The notes below the pieces were generated by a model. The model was not told the DNA's origin. It saw only the letters and a list, made by a program, of their open reading frames with translations, and did no database searches. This document shows positions 15,102 through 23,618 of a DNA stretch of 33,324 bases, piece by piece. Both the position numbers and the translations under genes were made by a program. The DNA comes from Caulobacteraceae bacterium (GTDB lineage: Bacteria; Pseudomonadota; Alphaproteobacteria; Caulobacterales; Caulobacteraceae), in contig CANCJE010000017.1 of the NCBI GenBank assembly GCA_947378235.1, positions 1 to 33,324 of the forward strand. Direction: 5' to 3'. Within the stretch, counting starts at the first letter, position 1, and each line of letters opens with the position of its first letter.

Positions 15102-16115
15102 ATGAATAAGCTGATAGCAGCAATGGCTTTAGCGGCCCTGACCACGACCGTTTACGCACAGACACCGACTACGCCCTTGGCGGCGAACCCGGCCCCATCC
15201 TCTGCTCCAACTCTGGTGCGTGAGCCGCCGTCCAATCTACAGATGGCCATTGATGTTGATCGCTTCATCGGCGATCCGGCCAAGTCCATCACTCGCATTT
15301 CTCGCGAAACCATTATGACGCGGACGATCCTCAGCGCTGGAGATCCAGATAAGCCCGGTCGAGCTGGGGCTGTCCTGCGCTACCGCAAGGAAGTGGTGCT
15401 CGGCACCATGCAGGCCGGGGAATCCACTCCCCTTTCAACCATGCCTGAGCAACAGGTCATCTATGTCAAGGGCGGCCAAGGGCGCATCGATGACGGAACC
15501 CAATATTGGGATCTCAAGGATGGTCTCGTCATCCTCATTCCTCCAAACAGGCCACACCGTCTCACCAACACCGGAACCGGGCCGCTGAAGATGATCATGA
15601 TGTCGGCCCTACCCCGGGCCGGTGTAACATCAGTTCCAGGAATTTTGGTCCGTGATGTGAGTAAGATTCTCTATATCGAGCAGGGGGTTCACTGGACCAA
15701 CCTGTCGAAGTCGCCCTTAACTGACGCAGGCGAGCGGTTCTTAATTGTCTATATGGGCCCTCACAGCATTGCCGGACCCCATGCCCATACGCCTGAAACT
15801 GAAGAGGGTTGGGTGAAAATCACGGATGGCCCGGCCCTGATGCAGTTGGGCAGCGAGATCCGACCTTGGAATGCCGATGTCGGCCTATTGTCCCCCAATA
15901 ACAGTCAGACGGTCCACGCAGCGATCAATCTGAGCGATGAGGTTCAGGCTTGGTTCTATTTCCAAGGCATGGGTCCAAATTCACCGCCGCCGCCTGGGCC
16001 GGCCCCAGCTCCGACAAACGGCCGCCCTCCGGTAAACCCAGCGATCCCCAAATCTGCTGTTGATGCGACAATACCGGGAAAGCCTCTAGTCGTTGCGCCA
16101 AACGCCCACCGATAG
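15102..16115 (+). CDS. Secreted bicupin protein
   Basis: This 337-residue protein has a signal peptide (MNKLIAAMALAALTTTVYAQ) and two cupin domains. The first (about residues 90-170: GTMQAGESTPLS, EQQVIYVKGGQGRI, LIPPNRPHRLTNTG) lacks the usual HxH pair. The second (about 205-285) keeps GPHAHTPETEEGWVKI and a later His in QTVHAAI, so it may bind a metal. The C-terminal tail is rich in Pro and Ala. ATG 15102 is chosen; a GTG directly before it (15099) is also possible. AAAGGA lies 7 bases upstream. It is the last gene of the lactonase operon. Cupins include sugar isomerases, oxygenases and binding proteins, so the role is open. Confidence 0.85.
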   Translation: MNKLIAAMALAALTTTVYAQTPTTPLAANPAPSSAPTLVREPPSNLQMAIDVDRFIGDPAKSITRISRETIMTRTILSAGDPDKPGRAGAVLRYRKEVVLGTMQAGESTPLSTMPEQQVIYVKGGQGRIDDGTQYWDLKDGLVILIPPNRPHRLTNTGTGPLKMIMMSALPRAGVTSVPGILVRDVSKILYIEQGVHWTNLSKSPLTDAGERFLIVYMGPHSIAGPHAHTPETEEGWVKITDGPALMQLGSEIRPWNADVGLLSPNNSQTVHAAINLSDEVQAWFYFQGMGPNSPPPPGPAPAPTNGRPPVNPAIPKSAVDATIPGKPLVVAPNAHR

Positions 16116-16204
16116 GGCTGTTTTTGGTCTCGCCACCGCGCTAGTGGAGGCTTTCTAGGGCGGGGATTGAACGGGCCTGTGACCTTTTCATCGCGCTCGT
16201 CAAT

Positions 16205-16232
16205 TTAACGTGAATCTGTTCACTCGCGTTAA
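16205..16232. repeat. Nested inverted repeat upstream of the second TonB receptor
   Basis: An outer TTAACG/CGTTAA pair (16205-16210 and 16227-16232) encloses an inner TGAA-tctg-TTCA (16211-16222). It lies 20 bases before the LacI-type operator at 16254. It could be a further protein site; function is unknown. Confidence 0.4.
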
Positions 16233-16253
16233 AAACCGGCACCAAAACGGGAT

Positions 16254-16267
16254 TGACAACGATTACA
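16254..16267. promoter_or_regulatory. LacI-type operator, TGACAACGATTACA
   Basis: It differs from the operator at 9728 by a single base and overlaps a TTGACA hexamer (16253-16258) that could be a -35 box; no good -10 is seen 17 bases on. It lies 54 bases before the ATG of the TonB receptor, placing that gene in the same presumed regulon as the lactonase operon. Confidence 0.65.
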
Positions 16268-16320
16268 TATCTCTAGAAAGTCGTCACAATAACGACATAA
16301 CTGGCACCAAGGGGTGGAAA

Positions 16321-19179
16321 ATGAAAACGATTTCAACAAATCGATTGCTGCTAATGAGTGCCAGCGTCTTGGCGATCGGAACACAGGCATTCGCTCAAAC
16401 CGCCGAGCAAAAGCCGACAGACGTTCAAGAAATTGTCGTTACCGGTTCGCGCATTGTGCGCAATGGCTATAGCGCGCCAACGCCAATCACCGTGGCAACG
16501 GTTGAGCAGTTGCAAGCGACTACCCCCTCCAACATTCCCGACGCCCTGAACAAGCTTCCGGCCTTCTCCGGCTCGCGCGGTCAACAGTCGCTCGGCAATG
16601 GCGCTAGCCCCAATCAGGGCAACTACCTCAACCTGCGCGCCTTCGGCATCGAGCGCACCCTGGTCCTCCTCGACGGTCGCCGGGTCCCTTCAAGCAACAT
16701 CGCTGGCAATGTTGACACCAACACCCTGCCGCAGTTGCTCGTTCAACGGGTAGATATCGTCACGGGCGGTGCCTCTGCCGTCTATGGCTCTGACGCTGTG
16801 ACTGGTGTCATCAACTTCGTTCTCGACAAGAAATTTACCGGCCTGAAGGGCGTAGTTCAGGGCGGCATTTCCGCTCAAAATGACGATCGCTCTTGGCGCG
16901 GCGGCCTCGCTGGCGGCGCGGATGTCTTCGACCGTGGCCATGTGATCTGGAGCGTTGAGCACTATCAATCCGACGGGATCAAATCCAAATATGATCGCCC
17001 GCTCGGCGCTGGCATCTATCAAGAAGCCGGTAAGGGTACTGCCGCTTCACCGTTCGTGACCGTAGCAAACGGCCGCGTGTCTAACACCAGCTTTGGCGGC
17101 CTGATCACCACAGGTCCCTTCGCCGGCCAGATGTTTATGCCTGATGGCACCCTTGCGAAGTTCAACGCCGGCACCGCAACGGGCAACACCAACCTTTCCA
17201 GTGGCGGCGATGGCGGCTATGTGATCGGCAATGCCCTTTTGGCGCGCCTTCGTACAGACCAGTTCTTCGGCCGTTTCGAATATGAGTTTAGCCCAACCGT
17301 TACCGGTTTTATCCAGGCTGCAGCCGGTGAAGCCCGCACCGTCTATCGCGGTCAAAACGAGTCCCGCGCAGCAGGCGGCGCAAACGCGATCAACATCTAT
17401 AGTGGCAACGCCTTCCTCCCCGCCAACGTTCAGGCTGGACTAGACGCCGCTAAGGTCGCCTCATTCAACCTCGGCCGTTACAATAGCGACTTTGGTAATG
17501 CCATCGAGATGGATGCCCTGACCACGGGCCTCCAGCTGACCTTGGGTCTTCAAGGCAAGCTAGACGACAAGTGGACCTGGGAAGGGTACTACACCCATGG
17601 CGAAGGCCGTGTGCGCCTACCTTCACGTTACAATGTGAACAATCCACGGTTCTATGCCGCTATCGATGCGGTCAAAGATTCTACCGGCAATATTGTCTGT
17701 CGCGTAACCATCACCAATCCGGGCCTCTATCCCGGCTGCGTGCCCATGAACCTGTTCGGTGATGGTCGCCCGTCCAAAGCCGCGATGAACTACATCTTCG
17801 GCACCACTCAGTTCCAGACCACCAACCGTATTGATGACGTCGCCTTCAACATCACGGGCGACGTGTTCAACACTTGGGCTGGACCTGTGTCCGTGGCGGC
17901 AGGTTATGAATATCGCTCGCAAAGCATGGTCCAATCGACCAGCGACAATCCAAATACCCGCCCTGACTTTACAGGCCTGCGCGGCCCATTCACCTCGGGC
18001 ACGCAGGTTTGGACCCGCAACGTGGTTGCGCCTGCTAGCGGCTCTAACACGGTTTGGGAAATGAACGCCGAAACCGCGATCCCCCTGCTCAAAGATGCCT
18101 TCCTGGCCAAGAGCTTGGAATTGAACGGGGCCTATCGCTACACCGACTATAAGACCAGCGGCGTTGCAAAGACTTGGAAGGTTGGCTTGAACTATAGTCC
18201 CTTCGAAGATCTGCGGTTCCGATTGGTCCGGTCACGCGACATCCGTGCGCCTACACTGAACGACCTCTATGCGGGCAAGTCGCTTTCGATCACCGGCTAT
18301 ACCGATCTGCACACTGGCGTTGCGGGCTTTACCAATACGTCTAGCCAAGGCAACCCAAACCTCGTGCCCGAAGTGGCCGATACCGATATTGCCGGTCTGG
18401 TCTATCAGCCTCATTGGCTGCCCCGGTTCAGCGTTTCGGTCGACTACTATAATATCGTGATTGAAAACGCGATTGGCAGTGTCGGCGGCAACAATACGGC
18501 CACTCAGCAGGAGTGTGAGCGATCCAATGGCACCAGCCCTCTGTGCTCGCTCTATGTTCGGTCGCTTCCCTTTAGCGATCGTTCTGCAGCCAACTATCCA
18601 ACGACCATCCTGAACCAGAGCCTCAACATCGCCAACACCTACACCCATGGTGTTGACGTAGAGACGAGCTACAATTTCGATTTGGCTGATATTGCGGCTC
18701 CACTTGCCGGTAATGTCGATATGCGCCTGCTGGTCTCTCATCAGCCCGTCATCAAGTCGCGGGCCCTGCCAACAGCCGTGACGCTGAACCAAGCCGGTGC
18801 CGCTAGCTTGGGCCCTGGCTCGCCAGCGCCTGCAGAATATCGCATCAATCTCTCACTAGGCTATAAGCTCAACAAGCTTTCGACCAACCTGACCTTCCGT
18901 CACTGGACCGAACTGCACCCGAGCTCAAACCCAACTCTGGTCTATTCAGATCCGAACATTCCAGCGATCACCTATGTCGACCTGAATGTGAGCTACGACG
19001 TGGCTTGGCGTGACCATGCAGGATCTCTGTTCCTGACCGTCAGCAACCTGACCGACCAAGATGCCCCGCTCTATGCGTCGACATCCTTCACCGGCAATCC
19101 GGGTTTCGCCTATCCGACACCCTATGGTTATGACGTAATCGGCCGCTACTTCACGACCGGCCTTCGCTTCAAGTTCTAA
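16321..19179 (+). CDS. TonB-dependent outer-membrane receptor
   Basis: This 952-residue receptor has a signal peptide (MKTISTNRLLLMSASVLAIG, cleavage near residue 25) and a TonB-box-like EIVVTGSRI at about 36-44. The plug has IPDALNKLPAFSGSRGQ, YLNLRAFGIERTLVLLDGRR and VDIVTGGASAVYGSDAVTGV. A long barrel ends in TTGLRFKF. The subtype (LRAFGxERTLVLLDGRR) is common in Caulobacter and sphingomonads, where such receptors serve carbohydrates and other carbon sources; that use here is inference. ATG 16321 is chosen for the signal peptide and an AGGGGTGG shortly upstream, over an in-frame GTG at 16210. Two LacI-type sites, one spanning the start codon, and a strong terminator frame the gene as its own transcription unit. 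Confidence 0.95.
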   Translation: MKTISTNRLLLMSASVLAIGTQAFAQTAEQKPTDVQEIVVTGSRIVRNGYSAPTPITVATVEQLQATTPSNIPDALNKLPAFSGSRGQQSLGNGASPNQGNYLNLRAFGIERTLVLLDGRRVPSSNIAGNVDTNTLPQLLVQRVDIVTGGASAVYGSDAVTGVINFVLDKKFTGLKGVVQGGISAQNDDRSWRGGLAGGADVFDRGHVIWSVEHYQSDGIKSKYDRPLGAGIYQEAGKGTAASPFVTVANGRVSNTSFGGLITTGPFAGQMFMPDGTLAKFNAGTATGNTNLSSGGDGGYVIGNALLARLRTDQFFGRFEYEFSPTVTGFIQAAAGEARTVYRGQNESRAAGGANAINIYSGNAFLPANVQAGLDAAKVASFNLGRYNSDFGNAIEMDALTTGLQLTLGLQGKLDDKWTWEGYYTHGEGRVRLPSRYNVNNPRFYAAIDAVKDSTGNIVCRVTITNPGLYPGCVPMNLFGDGRPSKAAMNYIFGTTQFQTTNRIDDVAFNITGDVFNTWAGPVSVAAGYEYRSQSMVQSTSDNPNTRPDFTGLRGPFTSGTQVWTRNVVAPASGSNTVWEMNAETAIPLLKDAFLAKSLELNGAYRYTDYKTSGVAKTWKVGLNYSPFEDLRFRLVRSRDIRAPTLNDLYAGKSLSITGYTDLHTGVAGFTNTSSQGNPNLVPEVADTDIAGLVYQPHWLPRFSVSVDYYNIVIENAIGSVGGNNTATQQECERSNGTSPLCSLYVRSLPFSDRSAANYPTTILNQSLNIANTYTHGVDVETSYNFDLADIAAPLAGNVDMRLLVSHQPVIKSRALPTAVTLNQAGAASLGPGSPAPAEYRINLSLGYKLNKLSTNLTFRHWTELHPSSNPTLVYSDPNIPAITYVDLNVSYDVAWRDHAGSLFLTVSNLTDQDAPLYASTSFTGNPGFAYPTPYGYDVIGRYFTTGLRFKF
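16322..16335. promoter_or_regulatory. Possible second LacI-type site across the start codon
   Basis: TGAAAACGATTTCA fits TGnnAACGnTTnCA with longer symmetry than the other two sites, and begins at base 2 of the receptor's start codon. It is 68 bases from the first site. Codons 2-5 are constrained by coding, so chance is possible. Confidence 0.4.
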
Positions 19180-19186
19180 TGTTAAG

Positions 19187-19226
19187 AGACCCGTATCCGT
19201 TTAGGCTGATGCGGGTCTTTTCTTTT
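19187..19226 (+). terminator. Rho-independent terminator after the TonB receptor
   Basis: An 11-bp stem with one mismatch (AGACCCGTATC with GATGCGGGTCT) around a 10-base loop is followed by TTTTCTTTT. It begins 7 bases after the receptor stop. Confidence 0.88.
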
Positions 19227-19261
19227 GACGACCAGACTAGCTTTGAGGATGTAGGGGTCAG

Positions 19262-20347
19262 ATGAGCCGATTTCCAATCCTTCTGCTAGGACTTCTGTCG
19301 CCCGCCATGGCACTTGCCCAGACACCACCCCCACCCGCCCGGCCACCTGCGCCTGACCCTATCGACCTGGTCGATGTGAGCGCTCGTCTAGCCAGCGCTC
19401 CCTACGCCAAAATATCCAATGGGCAGATCGATGCCACTGTCCTACTTCCAGACGCGCATGCGGGCTTTTACCGCGGCACACGGTTTGACTGGTCCGGCTT
19501 AATTTCGAGCCTCACCGTCCATGACCAAGCCATCTTTGGGACATGGTTCGACCAGATTGCGCCCAATGTTCGAGATTTTGTCACCTTCAAAGGAAAGATC
19601 GTCTCGGGGCCCAATACGGCCGTCCTTGGTCCGGTTGACGCCTACGACGCCAGTGGCCCTCAAAGCTGGGCTGATGCGGCACCCGGCGGTGTCTTCCTTA
19701 AGATCGGCGTAGGTCTTCTGCGTAAGCCCGAAGACGGCGCGGCCTATAGCAGCTTCAAGACCTATGAGATTATCGATGGTGGGCAGTGGACAACCCGTTC
19801 CGCCCGCGACCATGTCACTTTCCAGCAGGTGGTTCAGTCCAAGGACGACCTCTATGGTTACGTCTATATCAAGACCCTGCGTCTTGTGCCGGGCAAGCCG
19901 GAATTGTTGGTCGAACATAGCCTCAGAAATACAGGCCGTCAGACACTCAAGACCACCAGTTTCAACCATAACTTTTTAACTCTCGCCGGTGATCCTACTG
20001 CGGATGGCCTGTCGTTGAAGGCCCCTTTCCAGATCGTCAACGCCCGCCCCTTGAGGGATGTTGCTGAGGTCAACGGTGATCAGTTGACCTATCGACGCTC
20101 GCTCAATCCCGAAGAGGTCCTATCGACCCCCATCACGGGATTTGAGACCACCCTATCGAACTACGACTTCACCCTATCCAACCGCAGAGGCGCTGGATAT
20201 CGGGTTCAGAGTGAACGCCCGCTAAGTGCTCTAACCCTTTGGTCCATCAAGCCAACCGTCGCCGTGGAGCCCTTCATAACGCTGGACATTCCAGCAGGCG
20301 CGACTGAAACTTGGACCTTCCACTATAGCTTCATGACCGGTCGGTAG
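19262..20347 (+). CDS. Secreted aldose-1-epimerase-like (galactose-mutarotase-fold) protein
   Basis: This 361-residue protein has a signal peptide (MSRFPILLLGLLSPAMALA) followed by a proline-rich stretch (PPPPARPPAPDP). The body shows patterns of the galactose-mutarotase beta-sandwich: GQIDATVLLPDAHAGFYRGT, RFDWSGLISSL, TLRLVPGKPELLVEHSLRNTG, a possible catalytic histidine in TSFNHNFLTL and AGATETWTFHYSF at the end. The assignment comes from motif shape, not a close family match. In this context it may handle sugar anomers, or simply bind sugar, in the periplasm (inference). It starts after the receptor's terminator, so it needs its own promoter; AGGGG lies 4-5 bases before ATG 19262. Its stop is 18 bases from that of the convergent hydratase gene. 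Confidence 0.82.
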   Translation: MSRFPILLLGLLSPAMALAQTPPPPARPPAPDPIDLVDVSARLASAPYAKISNGQIDATVLLPDAHAGFYRGTRFDWSGLISSLTVHDQAIFGTWFDQIAPNVRDFVTFKGKIVSGPNTAVLGPVDAYDASGPQSWADAAPGGVFLKIGVGLLRKPEDGAAYSSFKTYEIIDGGQWTTRSARDHVTFQQVVQSKDDLYGYVYIKTLRLVPGKPELLVEHSLRNTGRQTLKTTSFNHNFLTLAGDPTADGLSLKAPFQIVNARPLRDVAEVNGDQLTYRRSLNPEEVLSTPITGFETTLSNYDFTLSNRRGAGYRVQSERPLSALTLWSIKPTVAVEPFITLDIPAGATETWTFHYSFMTGR

Positions 20348-20365
20348 GTTGAGTGGCCTAAATGT

Positions 20366-21145
20366 TCAGGCCCCAACCGTGAAACTGACCCGGCCCAAAC
20401 CGCCAATTTGCGCACAGACCTGATCGCCGATCGCCACCGCGACCATGGGGCCGAGGGCACCGGTCAAGAGGACATCACCGGCCTTCAAGCCTTCGCCTCG
20501 CGCCGACAGGGTGTTGGCCAGCCAAGCGGCAGCCTTAAGGGGGTGACCCAGACAGGCCGCACCCGAACCGACTGAGGCTACGGCCCCATTCAATTCCAAC
20601 GCCATGCCACAACTATAGAGGTCAAGACCCTTTAGGGACTTTCGCTCCTGCCCGAGAACGTAAAAGGCAGACGAGCCATTATCCGCAACCGTGTCCGCAA
20701 AGGTGATTTTCCAATCGGCAATGCGACTATCGACGATCTCGATGGCGGCGATGGCGCAATCAGCAGCGGCGAGCACATCGTCCGCCGTGATGTTGGAGCC
20801 GCTCAAATCTTTGGCCAAGATCAAAGCCACCTCAGCCTCCGCCTTAGGCTGGATCGACTTTGACATACGGAGCACGCCCTGATCGGCGATCAGCATGTCT
20901 TCGAAAAGGACGCCAAAATCGGGCTGATCAACACCCAACTGAACCTGCACCGCCTTAGAAGTCAGGCCGATCTTACGGCCTACAATCCTGCGACCTTGAG
21001 CCAGCCAAAACTGCGTATTGATCTCTTGGATCGCATAAGCCCCATCAATATCGGTTGGGCCTAGATCGTCACGCATCGGAGCAATAGTTGGCCCATCATA
21101 GGCTTGACGCAGACGTTCGGCCAAAACGGCGTGGGTTGCAGGCAT
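20366..21145 (-). CDS. 2-keto-4-pentenoate hydratase-like enzyme (FAH superfamily)
   Basis: This 259-residue cytoplasmic enzyme belongs to the MhpD/TesE branch of the FAH fold, which adds or removes water on 2-keto-enoates. It shows IQEINTQFWLAQGRRIVGRK, IGLTSKAVQVQLGVDQPDFG, the acidic metal-site region PKAEAEVALILAKDL, EIVDSRIADWKITFADTVAD, and GDVLLTGALGPMVAV near the end. In meta-cleavage pathways such enzymes make 4-hydroxy-2-ketoacids. Here, among sugar-acid genes, it could act on a 2-keto-3-deoxy sugar acid instead (inference). ATG 21145 is chosen because GGGAG lies 8 bases upstream; an in-frame TTG at 21160 overlaps that ribosome site. The gene may be monocistronic. Confidence 0.88.
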   Translation of the reverse strand: MPATHAVLAERLRQAYDGPTIAPMRDDLGPTDIDGAYAIQEINTQFWLAQGRRIVGRKIGLTSKAVQVQLGVDQPDFGVLFEDMLIADQGVLRMSKSIQPKAEAEVALILAKDLSGSNITADDVLAAADCAIAAIEIVDSRIADWKITFADTVADNGSSAFYVLGQERKSLKGLDLYSCGMALELNGAVASVGSGAACLGHPLKAAAWLANTLSARGEGLKAGDVLLTGALGPMVAVAIGDQVCAQIGGLGRVSFTVGA

Positions 21146-21239
21146 TTGATAGACTCCCAAATCTGTAAGATCGAACTCTAAACAGAGTGATTAAAACTCG
21201 GTCGTTGGGCCTAGTCATCCCCATGGACCTCAGACGAAA

Positions 21240-21698
21240 TCAATGACGGTCTTTAGATCCATCATCAGCATCTATTGATGCCAAATAGGCGACAAGATTA
21301 GCCCTTTCGGTAGGATTAGCCACCGCCGTCATCATTGCGGTGCCCGCCACTAACTTTCCGGGCGCGGCTAGAAAACTATCTAAATTGGCGGGCGTCCAGA
21401 TCAGTCCAGATGCCTTCAAGGCCGCCGAATAGCGAGGGAAGTTGGCAGCAGCGGCTTTAGAGCTAAAGGCCTTAGTCAGGTTCGGCGCCATCACTCCGCC
21501 GATGGCATCCGCACCATGGCAAAAGCTGCACCGCGCGGTAAAGATCTTACGCCCCGCAGCGACATCGCCCTTAGGAAGCGCTTGTTTTGTCTCAGAATGG
21601 TCCTTGGGCGCATGATCTCTAGAACTTGCCGCCACCGCCGTTGATCCAGCCATGGCCATAGCAACGCTGGCCACCACACCAACTACGACTTTGGACAT
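21240..21698 (-). CDS. Periplasmic cytochrome c
   Basis: This 152-residue protein has a signal peptide (cleavage near residue 24) and one CSFCH heme motif (C57, C60, H61) preceded by GDVAAGRKIFTARC, typical of class I cytochromes c. Met residues in GGVMAPNL (M70) or AGTAMM are candidate distal ligands. The C-terminal NLVAYLASI helix is also typical. ATG 21698 is chosen for the signal peptide and AAGG upstream, not the longer in-frame frame from 21812. It is separate from the lactonase operon but could be another electron carrier for the periplasmic oxidases (inference). A CTCTCA-type palindrome lies between it and the divergent porin gene. Confidence 0.88.
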   Translation of the reverse strand: MSKVVVGVVASVAMAMAGSTAVAASSRDHAPKDHSETKQALPKGDVAAGRKIFTARCSFCHGADAIGGVMAPNLTKAFSSKAAAANFPRYSAALKASGLIWTPANLDSFLAAPGKLVAGTAMMTAVANPTERANLVAYLASIDADDGSKDRH

Positions 21699-21839
21699 GA
21701 CGCACCTTAGGACGGGGCTAAACACGGCAATCTCCAGAACCAAAAGGGCAAAGGCCCGAGTCCTGAAAAGGTCAGGACAGATCGAAATCCCATGGGCAGA
21801 GACACGAAGCAAGGCGTGAACAAGAGATCAGCAGCCGCG

Positions 21840-21856
21840 CTCTCACCCTTTGAGAC
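21840..21856. promoter_or_regulatory. CTCTCA-N5-TGAGA palindrome between cytochrome c and porin genes
   Basis: The site reads CTCTCACCCTTTGAGAC, closely matching those at 1008 and 6789. It is 142 bases upstream of the cytochrome c start (minus) and 337 bases upstream of the porin start (plus), so it could serve either gene. Confidence 0.55.
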
Positions 21857-22192
21857 TCTGCGGCTTTGGCAACGAACGTCAATCTAATCAAGGCTCAGCG
21901 TCACTATTCTTACCGCAGCGCTGGTTGTATGACATCTCCAACAGCTTGGCGTCACGCCGGCGGCGCGGCGATCAAGGACATAGCGATTTGGGTCAGATCG
22001 CTAGCCGTCTCAAAACAGGTCTGTTCTTACAGGTGTTTGACTGAAATTGCAGCGCGGACACCTAAATCCGCTGCCCAGATGGGATCCAAGATGAATCTGC
22101 ACCGGTTAGATCTAGGGTCACCACAGACTTCATCATTCCCATCCCACAGCTCGTTAAGCCGCGAAATCATCGCAAAAGGTACACCGCGTCTC
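21857..22192. other. Long leader region before the porin gene
   Basis: About 336 bases without a credible gene. The porin frame is open back to a TTG at 21866, but the added residues look non-coding and precede a clear signal peptide. It contains TTGTATGACAT at 21925-21935, weakly like a GntR site. I see no riboswitch or hairpin that I can name. Confidence 0.4.
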
Positions 22193-23617
22193 ATGTCTGA
22201 TGTTCAAAGCCTTAGGCCGCTCGGAGCGATCTTTCTCGGCTCGGCGATGCTGATGACGCTCACTACACCCTGTTTGGCGCAGGTAACGACACAGTCGCCC
22301 AAGACCGTGGCGGTAAAGCCGCTATTTTGTCCAACCAATCCCTACCGTTGGCAAGAAGATTGCCGCGACCTTGCCAAGGCTGACCTTCAAGGCATTACAC
22401 GCCTTCGATATCTGCCCCTCACCGACGATGGCAAGCTGTGGCTTACCATCGGCGGCGAAGCGCGCACGCGCCTCGAAATGCTCCACGACATCAATTTCGG
22501 TATCGGTGGACAGCCTGGCTATACCACGACCGCTGGTCGGCTCCTGCTCAATGCCGATCTTCGCAGTGAAGATGGCGTACGCACGTTCGTTCAGTTGGGA
22601 ACAGTGAATGAAACAGGGCGCAAACCCGGTCCAAGACCGCAAGATCGCAGTGCCATAGATATCACCCAAGCCTTTGTCGATTTGCCCATAGACATGGGAA
22701 CCACGACCGTCACCACGCGAATAGGTCGTCAAGAACTCGATCTTTCCAAAAACCGCCTTGTGACCGCAAGAGACGGGGTCACCTTGAGACGCGCTTTCGA
22801 GGGCATACACGTCGATTTTTCGCTTGGAGACTTCAAGGTTGCCTTAGCAAAGGTTCGGCCCATGGATCTGCGCGACCAAGCCTTCGACGATCGGGCGGAC
22901 AAGACTGAACATTTCACGGCCCTGTCCGTTGATGTTCCGAGCCGACTGGTTGGCGGGGGAGCCTTAAACCTATTTTTGCTCGATAGGGACCGAGATGATG
23001 CCCGCTACCTGAGGGCGCAGGGCCGAGAGCGGCGCTATTCCATGGGAGCACACTATACCGGCGAGATTGGCAATTGGACGGTTGATACACAGGGCACTTG
23101 GCAAACGGGCCGTGTCTCGGGAAAGCCAGTTCGGGCCTACGGCGCGGCCCTCGCATTGGACCACGAACTGGAGGCAAAGACCCACACCTCAATCGGATTC
23201 GACCTCGTCACTGCCAGTGGCGACAAGGTGGGCACGACAGCCATTGAAACCTTCGATCCTACCTACCCAAACAATTTTGGCCTGTCTGATGCGCCCCTAT
23301 TCTATCAGACCAACTATATTTTCGGAGGCGGCAGCCTGAGCCGCCGACTATCGGGCGCGACCTGGACCCTTGGCACCAACCTACTCACCCGCCAATCCAC
23401 GACCGATGCCATCTATGCCAACCAAAAGCCCATTTCCGGTGCCTTTGGATCGCATAGGATCACGAGCCTGTTGTCACAGATCAGTGTGCGCAAGCCCTTC
23501 AAAACCTACTATGAATTTTATGCATCCGTCGTTCAGGCCCAAGCCCTCGGCAGCCTGAATGCCGCAGGAGGAAGGGACGCCTACTATAGCCGTCTTCAAC
23601 TCACCGCCCGGTTTTGA
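22193..23617 (+). CDS. Outer-membrane porin, alginate-export family
   Basis: This 474-residue barrel protein has a signal peptide (cleavage near residue 29, LA-QV) and a short region with a cysteine pair (FCPTNPYRWQEDC). The start of an alginate-export-type barrel follows: WLTIGGEARTRLEMLHD, TAGRLLLNADLRSEDGVRTF, ITQAFVDLPI, TTRIGRQELDLSKNRLV, RRAFEGIHVDF, then repeated amphipathic strands ending in YSRLQLTARF. Family members are passive channels for alginate or other anionic or sugar substrates; the substrate here is unknown. ATG 22193 is chosen for the signal peptide, although the ribosome site is poor (AAAGG about 17 bases away); ATG 22091 is an alternative. The stop lies one base from that of the convergent membrane-protein gene. 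Confidence 0.87.
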   Translation: MSDVQSLRPLGAIFLGSAMLMTLTTPCLAQVTTQSPKTVAVKPLFCPTNPYRWQEDCRDLAKADLQGITRLRYLPLTDDGKLWLTIGGEARTRLEMLHDINFGIGGQPGYTTTAGRLLLNADLRSEDGVRTFVQLGTVNETGRKPGPRPQDRSAIDITQAFVDLPIDMGTTTVTTRIGRQELDLSKNRLVTARDGVTLRRAFEGIHVDFSLGDFKVALAKVRPMDLRDQAFDDRADKTEHFTALSVDVPSRLVGGGALNLFLLDRDRDDARYLRAQGRERRYSMGAHYTGEIGNWTVDTQGTWQTGRVSGKPVRAYGAALALDHELEAKTHTSIGFDLVTASGDKVGTTAIETFDPTYPNNFGLSDAPLFYQTNYIFGGGSLSRRLSGATWTLGTNLLTRQSTTDAIYANQKPISGAFGSHRITSLLSQISVRKPFKTYYEFYASVVQAQALGSLNAAGGRDAYYSRLQLTARF

Positions 23618-23618
23618 T

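Noticed and set aside
21850-22044. A 64-residue open frame in the leader of the porin gene
   Set aside because: No ribosome site, domain or signal peptide; it starts inside the CTCTCA-type palindrome.
21866-22192. An N-terminal extension of the porin back to a TTG codon
   Set aside because: The extra 109 residues precede a clear signal peptide at 22193 and look non-coding.
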